Of a stretch of DNA of 34,118 nucleotides, positions 1 to 8,829 are shown piece after piece. Location: NCBI GenBank assembly GCA_012838555.1, contig DUOZ01000062.1:1-34118 (forward strand), written 5' to 3'. Every line of letters starts with the position of its first letter. The stretch's first letter is position 1. The notes under the pieces were generated by a model. The model was not told the DNA's origin. It saw only the letters and a list, made by a program, of their open reading frames with translations, and made no database searches. The DNA comes from a bacterium. GTDB taxonomy: Bacteria > Bacillota_I > Bacilli_A > RFN20 > DUOZ01. The translations under genes and the position numbers were made by a program.

Positions 1-733
1 TCAACTCTCCTTTAAATATAATCCTAGCATCCCCCTCAACTTTTATTTTGTCATCAATTAGGGCTAAGTTTAGACTTCCACCCATGGAGACTATCGTACA
101 ACTTTTATCAATTATTTTTTCATTCACTAAATGATAAAATAATGCAACACTGCCACTTGTACAGCTATTTGTCTCAAAGACACCATATTCATAAAAACGT
201 GCTTTTATGATTGAAGGTGAAATAACTTGATAAGCTTCAATATTATATGGATAATTTTTCTGCAATACTTTTGCATAAGGTTCAAAATTAAAACTAGATA
301 GATTACTACTCCTTGCTATTGCATGGTAATTTCCTATCTCACAAAGATGAAACTCTAAATCGTTAATTGTAATACTTTTTGGTTCTAAATAGGATGGTAA
401 CCGAAAATACGTAATAACTCCTTTGTTAGTAACTTCTATTTCATTTATATCTGAAGATGTTTTAACAGTAATTTTATTGACACCTTCAAGATGATTAATT
501 AATTTTCCAACACATCTTAAAGCATTACCACACGTAAGAGCCTTACTACCATCTTGATTATAAATCTCCATTTCATATTCATTATTATTTAGCCGATTTA
601 AAATAACAACTCCGTCAGCACCTACACCATAATGAATACGACAGAGTTTAATAATTTCTTCTTTAGTTAATTCTATCTTTTTAGGGAAAATAATGAAATC
701 ATTGCCCAATCCATGGGCTTTATAAAACCTCAT
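1..733 (-). CDS. dapF: Diaminopimelate epimerase (C-terminus runs off the window)
   Basis: Manual translation from ATG at 733: MRFYKAHGLGNDFIIF...HYGVGADGVVI...; NGSKALTCGNALRC- and ETNSCTSGS-like motifs typical of DapF. Start overlaps the asd stop (ATGA). Confidence 0.93.
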   Translation of the reverse strand, partial: MRFYKAHGLGNDFIIFPKKIELTKEEIIKLCRIHYGVGADGVVILNRLNNNEYEMEIYNQDGSKALTCGNALRCVGKLINHLEGVNKITVKTSSDINEIEVTNKGVITYFRLPSYLEPKSITINDLEFHLCEIGNYHAIARSSNLSSFNFEPYAKVLQKNYPYNIEAYQVISPSIIKARFYEYGVFETNSCTSGSVALFYHLVNEKIIDKSCTIVSMGGSLNLALIDDKIKVEGDARIIFKGEL

Positions 734-1761
734 ACTAAATCATACTCCAATAGCCTAAAGGCAATTTTAATGGCATTGGTTGCTGCTCCTACTAATAAGT
801 TATCAGCTACAACCCACATACAAAGTGCTTTTTTATTATTTAATGCAGGTCTTATTCTACCAATATAAATATAATCTTGATCTTCACATTCAATTGGTTG
901 AGGATATTTTTGCTCATTTAAATCATCTTGAATGATAACATTTGGCATTTTGCTTAATAATTGTCTTGCTTTATCTATGTCAATTTCCTTTTCACATTCA
1001 ATATATAAACTTTCACTATGACCTCTCTTAACTGGGACTCTAACACACGTAGGGATAACCTCAATAGAAGGAGATAATATCTTATGTGTTTCATTAATCA
1101 TCTTATGTTCTTCTAAAGTATATAAAGTTTCATTATTAAAATTATCAATTTGTGGAAGCAAATTATAGGCAATAGGATAGAATTTTTTACCTGCTGCATA
1201 AGGTAAAACTTTTGGAGGGGTGTTTAAATCATGAGCTTGATTATTTAATTCATCCAAAGCTAAAATTCCTGCACCTGATACTGATTGATAAGTAGAAACA
1301 ACAACTTTTTTAATCTTATATTCATCATGAATCGGTTTTAATGCTACAACCATTTGAATCGTTGAACAATTTGGATTCGCTATAATCCCCTTATGATTTT
1401 TCACTTCTTCATCATTAACACCATAAGCAATTAAAGGAACATCATCATTTTGTCTAAAATAACTCGTATTATCAATTACAATACAACCACTTTTTTTTGC
1501 GATAGGAACATATTCTCTTGAAACAGCACTACCAGCTGAAAATAATGCTATATCAACTCCTTCAAAACTATCTTCTTTTAATTCTTTAACTAAATAATCT
1601 TTACCATCAATCATGATGACTTTATTTGCACTCCTTTTTGAAGCAAGAGGTATAATTGTTTCAAAAGGAAAAGATAGTTTATTCAACCATCTTATAATCT
1701 CCCTACCAACTAAGCCTGTAGAACCAACAACCGCAACCTTATATTTTTTCTTCACCGACAT
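730..1761 (-). CDS. asd: Aspartate-semialdehyde dehydrogenase
   Basis: KVAVVGSTGLVGREIIRWL, IANPNCSTIQMVVALKPIHD (active-site Cys), VRVPVKRGHSESLYIE. Start placed at MSVKKKYK (ORF opens at 1767). Confidence 0.95.
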   Translation of the reverse strand: MSVKKKYKVAVVGSTGLVGREIIRWLNKLSFPFETIIPLASKRSANKVIMIDGKDYLVKELKEDSFEGVDIALFSAGSAVSREYVPIAKKSGCIVIDNTSYFRQNDDVPLIAYGVNDEEVKNHKGIIANPNCSTIQMVVALKPIHDEYKIKKVVVSTYQSVSGAGILALDELNNQAHDLNTPPKVLPYAAGKKFYPIAYNLLPQIDNFNNETLYTLEEHKMINETHKILSPSIEVIPTCVRVPVKRGHSESLYIECEKEIDIDKARQLLSKMPNVIIQDDLNEQKYPQPIECEDQDYIYIGRIRPALNNKKALCMWVVADNLLVGAATNAIKIAFRLLEYDLV

Positions 1762-2746
1762 CACCACTTAAGTATATGCCCAAATTAGTGTGATGGTTAC
1801 GAATCAGTTCATCATGTAAGTAATTTGATAATTCATTAGCAGATCCTTTTGTTAGATCAATTTTAATCACATTAGTTAATAATGTTAATTCATATTCAAA
1901 TTCATTATTATTTAACATTTTTTTTATTAGTTCAATTTCTTCATTTGTATAATTTCCAATGATATTTATACAGTCATTTTCATTCATGATGGCTAAATAG
2001 TTTTCATTAACTCCTTTTAAAGATATTGTAGTTCCAACATCATTTGAATAAATTGGTAAGACTTCTAGTTCTATATTATAATTTCTAGCTGCAAGAATTG
2101 CATTTTTTTGAAGGATTTGCGCCCCATTTTCACTGAGTAATAACATCTGGTTATAGGAAAGGTAATCATATTTTCTTGGATTTTTAATATATTTAGGATT
2201 TCCACTTAAAACACCTTCGACATCTTTATAAAACTCAACTTTACCAATACCTAACATATGAGCGATTAACACCGCACTAAAATCGCTACCTCCTCTACCT
2301 AAGGTAACGACATCACCATTTTTATTAACACCAATAAATCCTGGAACGACCAAGACGTCATATAAATTTAGTAATTTATTTAATCTTAAGGGATTTAATG
2401 AGATTACTTTACCTTTTCCCCATTCAGAGTTGGTGTAAATCCCTAGTTCTTTTTCACTAACCGGATGAGTGCAAATATTCTCTTGTGCTATTTGATTTGC
2501 TAAGACCATCGTAGAAATAATTTCTCCTAAAGAGATTAAACGATCTTTATCTTTTTTCTCTAAAAACTTTGCATGTTCAATTAATGTATCTGTAGCATAT
2601 GGGTCATTATATCTTCCCATCGCTGAAACAACAACGATAACTTTACATCCGCTTTCTAGTTTCTTTTTAACTTTATTAATAACGATTAATCGATCAGATT
2701 CATCTTTTAAGATTGCTCCACCGAATTTTAATACACAGACATTCAT
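1739..2746 (-). CDS. Aspartate kinase, short form with a reduced C-terminal regulatory region
   Basis: VLKFGGAIL, VVVSAMGR, TLGRGGSDFSAVLIA, VEFYKDVEGVLSGNPK are aspartokinase motifs; about 335 aa only. Overlaps asd. Confidence 0.9.
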   Translation of the reverse strand: MNVCVLKFGGAILKDESDRLIVINKVKKKLESGCKVIVVVSAMGRYNDPYATDTLIEHAKFLEKKDKDRLISLGEIISTMVLANQIAQENICTHPVSEKELGIYTNSEWGKGKVISLNPLRLNKLLNLYDVLVVPGFIGVNKNGDVVTLGRGGSDFSAVLIAHMLGIGKVEFYKDVEGVLSGNPKYIKNPRKYDYLSYNQMLLLSENGAQILQKNAILAARNYNIELEVLPIYSNDVGTTISLKGVNENYLAIMNENDCINIIGNYTNEEIELIKKMLNNNEFEYELTLLTNVIKIDLTKGSANELSNYLHDELIRNHHTNLGIYLSGDVGEEKI

Positions 2747-2848
2747 CACCTTCACCACCTTACTACAAACCTATAATATGCACGATAAAACCCTAAACTA
2801 ATGGAATTAGCCCAGTTTTATGTGCTAAAATGTTGGTTGGTGATTAAT

Positions 2849-3790
2849 ATGAATAACCCTTATCCTTTTTCAAACACAAACAAGAGATATTACACATATG
2901 ATTATTACTTAAAACAAAAATATGGTAGTAAGGTTTTTAAGGTTGCTATAGATGGTGGATTTACTTGTCCGAATAGAGACGGGAAAGTTAGTATTGGTGG
3001 TTGCCATTTTTGTTCTAGTTTAGGTAGCGGAGAATTTGGTGGTAACCGTAAAGATTCACTTTTTAAACAATTTGATCAAGTTAGAGATATGTTGCATCGA
3101 AAATGGCCTATAGCTAAATATATTGTTTATTTCCAATCATTTTCAAATACGTACGCTCCAGTGAGTTATTTAAAGTCAGTCTATGAACCTTTACTAAGTA
3201 AAGAAAATGTCGTTGGTTTATCAATTGCGACTAGACCTGATTGTTTTAATGAAGAAATATATGAGTATTTAAGTGAATTAGCACAAAAAACTGATTTAAC
3301 CATTGAGTTAGGTTTACAAACTATTCATGATGACATCGCTTCTAGTTTTAATCGAGGATATAATTTTTCTACATTTTTAGAAACTTTTAATCGGCTTAAA
3401 GAATTAAAAATTAATACTCTTGTTCACTTAATTAATGGTTTAGTTAATGAGAGTAAAGAAATGATGTTAGAAAATGCTCGAGTAGTAGGTAAGTTAAAAC
3501 CATGGGGAATTAAATTCCATTCACTTTATGTAATCAAAAATACGATGTACGCTAAATTATATGAAAAAGAACCTTTTAAGATTATGGAACAAGATGAATA
3601 TATTGACTTAGTCGTTCGTCAATTAGAATTATTACCTAAGGACTGTGTAATTGAACGTTTAACTGGTGATCCTTCTAAAGAAGATTTAATCGCACCAACT
3701 TGGGCTTTAAAAAAAGTCGCAGTTTTAAATGGTATCGATAAAAAAATGGCTAGAGAAAATACTTATCAAGGGAGACTTTTTAATGAATAA
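2849..3790 (+). CDS. mnmL: TIGR01212-type radical SAM protein (YtqA/MnmL family)
   Basis: KVAIDGGFTCPNRDGKVSIGGCHFCSSLGSGEF; coupled to a downstream YtqB-like methyltransferase as in B. subtilis ytqAB. Start placed at MNNPYPF. Confidence 0.85.
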   Translation: MNNPYPFSNTNKRYYTYDYYLKQKYGSKVFKVAIDGGFTCPNRDGKVSIGGCHFCSSLGSGEFGGNRKDSLFKQFDQVRDMLHRKWPIAKYIVYFQSFSNTYAPVSYLKSVYEPLLSKENVVGLSIATRPDCFNEEIYEYLSELAQKTDLTIELGLQTIHDDIASSFNRGYNFSTFLETFNRLKELKINTLVHLINGLVNESKEMMLENARVVGKLKPWGIKFHSLYVIKNTMYAKLYEKEPFKIMEQDEYIDLVVRQLELLPKDCVIERLTGDPSKEDLIAPTWALKKVAVLNGIDKKMARENTYQGRLFNE

Positions 3791-4307
3791 ATCAAAAATT
3801 GTCTTAAAATCACATGAATATATTGAAAAAGTTAAAAACAAAAAAATAGCAATTGATGCTACGTGCGGAAATGGTCATGACACCTTATTTCTTGCTACAC
3901 TTTTTAATCATGTTTATGCTTTTGATATTCAGCCATTAGCAATTAAACGGACTAAAGAAAAAACTGAACATTTAAATAATGTTACATTAATTAACGATGA
4001 TTTTAATAAAATATATCAATATGTAAAAGAAAATGTTGAACTTATTATCTTTAATCTAGGTTTCCTACCTGGAAGTAATAAAAAAGTCTTAACTAGTGAT
4101 TATCATAGTGAAGAAGCAATTTTAAATGCCTACAAGATACTTAATGATGAAGGAACTATGATTATTTGCTGCTATTTATTGCATCAAGGTGGTAAAGAAG
4201 AATATCAAAAAATAACCGATAACCTAAATATTAATAACATTAACTTTGACCAAGAAATCTTTAATAATGGCAATGAAATCTTATTATATATAAGAAAAAA
4301 CGACTAG
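3783..4307 (+). CDS. mnmM: Class I SAM methyltransferase (YtqB/MnmM family)
   Basis: AIDATCGNGHDTLFLA SAM motif, NLGFLPGSNK motif; SD AGGGAG; overlaps the preceding gene. Confidence 0.85.
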   Translation: MNKSKIVLKSHEYIEKVKNKKIAIDATCGNGHDTLFLATLFNHVYAFDIQPLAIKRTKEKTEHLNNVTLINDDFNKIYQYVKENVELIIFNLGFLPGSNKKVLTSDYHSEEAILNAYKILNDEGTMIICCYLLHQGGKEEYQKITDNLNINNINFDQEIFNNGNEILLYIRKND

Positions 4308-4322
4308 AAACTCTAATCGTTT
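4298..4322 (-). terminator. Intrinsic terminator between convergent genes; both stop codons lie in its arms
   Basis: AAACGACTAG-AAACT-CTAATCGTTT; on the minus strand the single mismatch becomes a G-U pair and is followed by a T-run. Confidence 0.6.
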
Positions 4323-5143
4323 AAAATTGATTTATCAAGATCAAATATTTTAACAAAATGATAAGCAAGTCCTGCATCAACGCAAGATTTTTCAGTGATT
4401 TGATCAGCGACTTCTTTTAAATCCTCAGAAGCATTAGCCATTGCTATTCCAATATTGGCTATTTTTAAAAGTTCAATATCATTAGGTGCATCACCTATAG
4501 CAATAATATCTTCTTGACTAATATTTAGTTTTTTGGCTACTTTTAAGATAGCATTTCCTTTATTAATATCTTTAGGAAAGATTTCGGCAAATGTTACAAA
4601 ACTATTTGACCAGAATCGACATATATAATCCGGATAGTTTTTATTTACATAATCAAGAACAATTTGATTATAGTCACTTGATTTAGTTTCTATAATAATT
4701 GTTGTTGGATTTGTTTTTAAAACATCCTTCATGTCTCCTATAAAAACATCAGCTTTATCACGCCAAAAGAAACCTTCAAGTGTTTTTTCATCATGTTTTA
4801 AATAGACTTGGTCCTCTAACTCACACATAATATTAGTTAAATAATCACTTAAGTTATTTTCCAAATCTAAAATCATATTTAATGGAATAGAAACAGCATC
4901 CACTTCAAATCCTTTATCAGTTGGATGATGGATATATGAACCATTATAGTTACAAACAGGCGTTGTTAGTTTTAATGTTTCATAAAATTCTTTAGTTGAC
5001 CTCCAAGGTCTTCCTGTAGCGATAACAACATAATGACCTAAAGAAACTAAATAATCAACCACTCTTATATTAAGAGGATGAATACTAGTTCTCGTATCAA
5101 GAGTTGTTCCATCTAAATCAATTGCAATTAACTTTTTCTTCAT
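4313..5143 (-). CDS. Cof-type HAD-IIB family hydrolase
   Basis: LIAIDLDGTTLDTRTSI, VIATGRPW, INKGNAILKVAKKL, IAIGDAPNDIELLKIANIGIAMANA. Confidence 0.93.
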   Translation of the reverse strand: MKKKLIAIDLDGTTLDTRTSIHPLNIRVVDYLVSLGHYVVIATGRPWRSTKEFYETLKLTTPVCNYNGSYIHHPTDKGFEVDAVSIPLNMILDLENNLSDYLTNIMCELEDQVYLKHDEKTLEGFFWRDKADVFIGDMKDVLKTNPTTIIIETKSSDYNQIVLDYVNKNYPDYICRFWSNSFVTFAEIFPKDINKGNAILKVAKKLNISQEDIIAIGDAPNDIELLKIANIGIAMANASEDLKEVADQITEKSCVDAGLAYHFVKIFDLDKSILND

Positions 5144-5204
5144 AATTTACTCCTTTAAGTTCAAATACTACTACTTCACGAATATTAATTAAATAGGTGA
5201 TTCT

Positions 5205-5411
5205 ATGTGGCGATTACTAAGTTTGTTCTTCGGTATCATAATTACTAGCTGGGGACTAGTCTTTAATATCATTTCTCTAGCTTATTTTGATAATGATAGA
5301 GATTTTTTATCATCTTTGCAAATAATTTTAGGTAGATATGAAAATTACCTAACATTAATTGGAATCATACTCTTAGTATACGCCCTAAAAAAAAGGAAAA
5401 GGCGTTTTTAG
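5205..5411 (+). CDS. Small two-TM membrane protein of unknown function
   Basis: 68 aa with two hydrophobic segments and a basic tail KKRKRRF. Confidence 0.5.
   Translation: MWRLLSLFFGIIITSWGLVFNIISLAYFDNDRDFLSSLQIILGRYENYLTLIGIILLVYALKKRKRRF
5380..5409 (+). terminator. Candidate intrinsic terminator embedded in the 3' end of the small ORF
   Basis: ACGCC - 16-nt A/G-rich loop - GGCGT followed by TTTT; overlaps the last codons. Confidence 0.4.
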
Positions 5412-6400
5412 ATGCCAAGTCCTATTTTCTTTTTCACCTTAGATAGTTTTCTTTGGGCAAGAAATTGTGCTTTTTGTGCACCTTCTTTAAAGATATCATT
5501 AATGACTCCACTAGCAATAATCTGCTTGTGGCGTTCTTGAATTGAGCCAATTAATCCAACAACAGCATCGGCTACGCTTCTTTTAAACTCACCATAATTA
5601 AAATCTTTAAATTTTTCTTCAGCTTCTTTAATACTTACACCTGTAACTGAAGAATAAATGGTTAATAAATTTGAAATACCTGGCTTATTTTCAACATCAT
5701 ATCTGATTAAATTATCAGAATCGGTAACTGCTGACATAATCTTTTTTCTAACAACTTTTAAATCATCTAATAAATAAATACATCCTTTATCACCCTCATC
5801 AGACTTTGACATCTTTTTAGTTGGATTTGATAAGGACATAATTTTAGCACCTACTTCAGGAATAATGGCTTCTGGGACAACAAATGTATCTCCATATCGA
5901 TTATTAAATCTAACTGCTATATCGCGAGTAAGTTCTAAATGTTGAACTTGGTCAACTCCAACTGGAACATATTTAGCATCATATAATAAAATATCTGCAG
6001 CCATTAACACTGGATAGTTATAAAAACCAACGGTTAAAGAAATATTTTCTCCTTGATTCTTTTGAACTTTATCTTTATACTGGGTCATTCGGTTTAACTC
6101 ACCCATGTAAGAATTACATGAAAGTACATATCCTAAATTCGCATGTTCTAACACATCAGATTGAATAAATAAATTAACCTTTTCATGATCTAAACCACAA
6201 GCCATATAAAGGGCTGCTAAATCTTTGATATTCTGTTTAAGTTCTTTTTTATCTTGATATTCTGTTATAGCATGTAAATCTGCTATAAAAATATACATTT
6301 CATAACTATCTTGAAGTTTAATAAAGTTTTTAATCGCGCCAATATAATTACCAAGGGTAACTTTACCAGTAGGTTTTATTCCGCTTAACATTCTTTCCAT
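5408..6400 (-). CDS. trpS: Tryptophanyl-tRNA synthetase
   Basis: SGIKPTGKVTLGNYIGAI (HIGH-like), KMSKS motif, MAADILLYDAKYVPVGVDQVQHLELTRDIA. Confidence 0.96.
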   Translation of the reverse strand: MERMLSGIKPTGKVTLGNYIGAIKNFIKLQDSYEMYIFIADLHAITEYQDKKELKQNIKDLAALYMACGLDHEKVNLFIQSDVLEHANLGYVLSCNSYMGELNRMTQYKDKVQKNQGENISLTVGFYNYPVLMAADILLYDAKYVPVGVDQVQHLELTRDIAVRFNNRYGDTFVVPEAIIPEVGAKIMSLSNPTKKMSKSDEGDKGCIYLLDDLKVVRKKIMSAVTDSDNLIRYDVENKPGISNLLTIYSSVTGVSIKEAEEKFKDFNYGEFKRSVADAVVGLIGSIQERHKQIIASGVINDIFKEGAQKAQFLAQRKLSKVKKKIGLGI

Positions 6401-6600
6401 ATCAATTTCTCCCTTTCAATAACACTAATATGGGACGTCGTGTTAAACGTGGTGCCACCCAAATTCATGAACATAGTTCACCTTATTTAAATTAAAGCTC
6501 CCAGATCCCAATTTTCACATTTATTATCAACACTTTTCACCAACCAGTGTCTCTCTAAAGATAAAGATAAATGCTATCAACAATCTGTTCAACGCTTTTA
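6397..6600 (-). promoter_or_regulatory. T-box leader (tRNA-Trp sensing) upstream of trpS
   Basis: Minus strand: T-box TTTGGGTGGCACCACG (6463-6448); antiterminator-type fold TGGG-[TGGCACC]-ACGT...ACGT-CCCA; Stem I base AAAGC (6598-6594)/GCTTT; specifier TGG (6503-6501) in GATCTGGGAG; distal Stem I element AGAGAGACACTGGTTGGTGAAAAGTG. UGGC matches the GCCA 3' end expected of tRNA-Trp. Confidence 0.93.
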
Positions 6601-6603
6601 TTA

Positions 6604-6633
6604 ATTATAGAATATGCCATTATTTTCTGTCAA
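6604..6633 (-). promoter_or_regulatory. SigmaA-type promoter of the T-box/trpS transcript
   Basis: TTGACA - 18 bp - TATAAT on the minus strand, placing transcription start at the base of Stem I. Confidence 0.8.
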
Positions 6634-6778
6634 TTACAATTATTTTATTAAGCATTAAAATACCAAATGAAAAAATTATCTAAATCATTTATCTTTTCTT
6701 ATATTATTATATAAAAAATCAACAATAAAGTCCTAACCATAATATACCAAGTAGATATATAACATCAACAATATTGTA

Positions 6779-6807
6779 TTGAATAATTAGTCAAAAAATG
6801 CTAAAAT
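6779..6807 (+). promoter_or_regulatory. Candidate sigmaA promoter of spx
   Basis: TTGAAT - 17 bp - TAAAAT preceding spx. Confidence 0.5.
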
Positions 6808-6826
6808 ATCTTGAAGGAGGGATGAT

Positions 6827-7279
6827 ATGTTAAAGATTTATACTTCACCTAGCTGCTCATCATGCCGCAAGGTCAAAGCTTGGCTAAAAGAACAGAATAT
6901 TGATTTTGTAGAAAGGAACATCTTCTCCTCAGTTCTAAATGAAAAAGAACTGAAAGAAATCCTTGCCAAAACTGAAAATGGAACTGATGATATTATCTCT
7001 AAAAGATCTAAAATCATTAAAGAAGGTAATGTCAATGTCGAAGACATGACAATTAAGGAATTAATTGAATTCATCCGTGAAAATCCTACCGTCTTAAAAC
7101 GTCCGATTATAGTTAATGATCGTTTAGTACAAGTCGGTTATAACGAAGAAGAAATTCGCGTTTTCATTCCTCATGAGTTACGATATATGCAAAATCAAAA
7201 TTGTGGAAAAGATTGCCCTAACTATGTAAAGGGTAAATGTGAAGTTGAACCTATTAAGGACACAGTAAGTAGTAAATAA
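6827..7279 (+). CDS. spx: Spx-family transcriptional regulator with a Cys-containing C-terminal extension
   Basis: MLKIYTSPSCSSCRKVKAWL (CxxC), SKRSKI, LKRPIIVNDRLVQVGYNEEEIRVFIP; SD AAGGAGGG. Confidence 0.93.
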   Translation: MLKIYTSPSCSSCRKVKAWLKEQNIDFVERNIFSSVLNEKELKEILAKTENGTDDIISKRSKIIKEGNVNVEDMTIKELIEFIRENPTVLKRPIIVNDRLVQVGYNEEEIRVFIPHELRYMQNQNCGKDCPNYVKGKCEVEPIKDTVSSK

Positions 7280-7286
7280 AAATTAT

Positions 7287-7315
7287 CCTCCAACTTTTGT
7301 TGGAGGTTTTTATTT
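7287..7315 (+). terminator. Intrinsic terminator after spx
   Basis: CCTCCAAC-TTTT-GTTGGAGG-TTTTTATTT, 8-bp perfect stem. Confidence 0.9.
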
Positions 7316-7886
7316 ACCTAAAGTTTGTCGCTCTAGCTCTTTTAGAAATTGGATTAGCAATAAATTTTATCCCTAATTTATTAAAAAGTTCTTTAATTAC
7401 TTTAACTCCATAATCATAAGAATAAGTTTCATATTCAATTTCATAATCGCAATTATCGCTATAATAATTAATATCAAAAAATAATTCACCATCAAGATAT
7501 TTAATAACCGCTCTTTTTGTTGTCAATGATGTTAAGTAAATAATTTCTGAATCATCAATTTTCATTTTAATTAATTCACTTTTTAAATAACAATTGAATC
7601 CTTTCTTATTATTTTTATATAACTCAAATTCATCTTTTGAAATCTCTTGTTCATATTCAATGACTTCATCTTGCTCTTTCCGCTTTAAGGTTAATATGTA
7701 TTTATTATCAACTTCTCTTATCCTTAAAGCTGATTTTTGATGTAGAATTTCTTGCTCTAAAGTATCGAAATAATGATTTGTCTGTTTAAAAAAATGAATT
7801 TCAGTAATATTAAAATAAGAACACAACTTATCAAAATCTTCTTTATTAATTAACGCTTTAATTTCAATTTCTAAATTTTCTTGCAT
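7314..7886 (-). CDS. CYTH domain protein (YjbK-like)
   Basis: NLEIEIKALI (ExExK signature), SALRIREVDNKYILTLKRK; SD AAAGGGTG before MQENLE. Confidence 0.85.
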   Translation of the reverse strand: MQENLEIEIKALINKEDFDKLCSYFNITEIHFFKQTNHYFDTLEQEILHQKSALRIREVDNKYILTLKRKEQDEVIEYEQEISKDEFELYKNNKKGFNCYLKSELIKMKIDDSEIIYLTSLTTKRAVIKYLDGELFFDINYYSDNCDYEIEYETYSYDYGVKVIKELFNKLGIKFIANPISKRARATNFR

Positions 7887-8019
7887 AATTTTCACCCTTT
7901 GCATCTATATCATACTATGATAAGTTAAATTATCAAATATAAAAAAATGTTAACTTCTTTTATGTTATTGTTAACAATATTTAAAAATGTTATCATTTTA
8001 CTTAAAGGGGGAAGTCTTA

Positions 8020-8811
8020 GTGTTTAAATTTTCAATAGTGGCAAAACCCGATCTAATTTCTAAGAAGTGTGAAGAGGAAGTTAAATCTACTTTGATCGCA
8101 AATAGTTGGATTTATGATGAAAACGATCCTTATTATGTCATTGTAATCGGTGGTGATGGGACAATTTTAAGAGCAATTCATCGCTATTTAGATAAAATTG
8201 AATCAATAAGGTTATTAGGGATTCATACTGGTACATTAGGTTTTTTCACTGAATATAATTGCGAAGATGTTAATGAAGCTTTAGAAACCTTAATTAATAA
8301 GAGATATATTTTAGAGTATCGTCGCATGCTTGAAGCAGATGTTTTGACTAAAGATGGTAAGCATATGTTTTATGCTATTAACGAAATGAGATTAGAAAAT
8401 ATTATGAGGACACAAGTTATTGAAGTTGCAATCGATGGTGAGCATTTAGAAACAATACGTGCTAATGGTGTATGTGTTTCAACACCATCAGGTTCTACTG
8501 CCTATAATAAATCGCTAGGTGGTGCAGTAATTTGTCCTGGTATTGAAGTAATGCAATTATGTGAAGTCGCTGGAATTCATCATAATCGCTATCATTCTCT
8601 TGGATCTCCTTTAATTGCATCTGACCAACAAACCTTTACTTTTACATCAAGTGATTTTAGAGATATTTCACTTGTGTTTGACCATGTGGTTGCTAATGTT
8701 GATGATGTAATTCAAGTAGATACTAGATTAAGCACAAGGAAAGTACCATTTTTAAGAAAAAAAGGTTTTTCCTTCGCTCAAAGATTAAGAAATTCATTTA
8801 TTAATGATTAA
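8020..8811 (+). CDS. nadK: NAD kinase
   Basis: VIGGDGTILRAIHRY, GIHTGTLGFFTEY, NEMRLEN, TPSGSTAYNKSLGGAVI. GTG start at 8020 follows AAAGGGGG. Confidence 0.95.
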   Translation: MFKFSIVAKPDLISKKCEEEVKSTLIANSWIYDENDPYYVIVIGGDGTILRAIHRYLDKIESIRLLGIHTGTLGFFTEYNCEDVNEALETLINKRYILEYRRMLEADVLTKDGKHMFYAINEMRLENIMRTQVIEVAIDGEHLETIRANGVCVSTPSGSTAYNKSLGGAVICPGIEVMQLCEVAGIHHNRYHSLGSPLIASDQQTFTFTSSDFRDISLVFDHVVANVDDVIQVDTRLSTRKVPFLRKKGFSFAQRLRNSFIND

Positions 8812-8829
8812 ATTGAGAGGAGATTAATT

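Noticed and set aside
6838-7074. Minus-strand 78-aa ORF
   Set aside because: Lies antisense within spx with no SD or family resemblance; mirror ORF of a well-supported gene.
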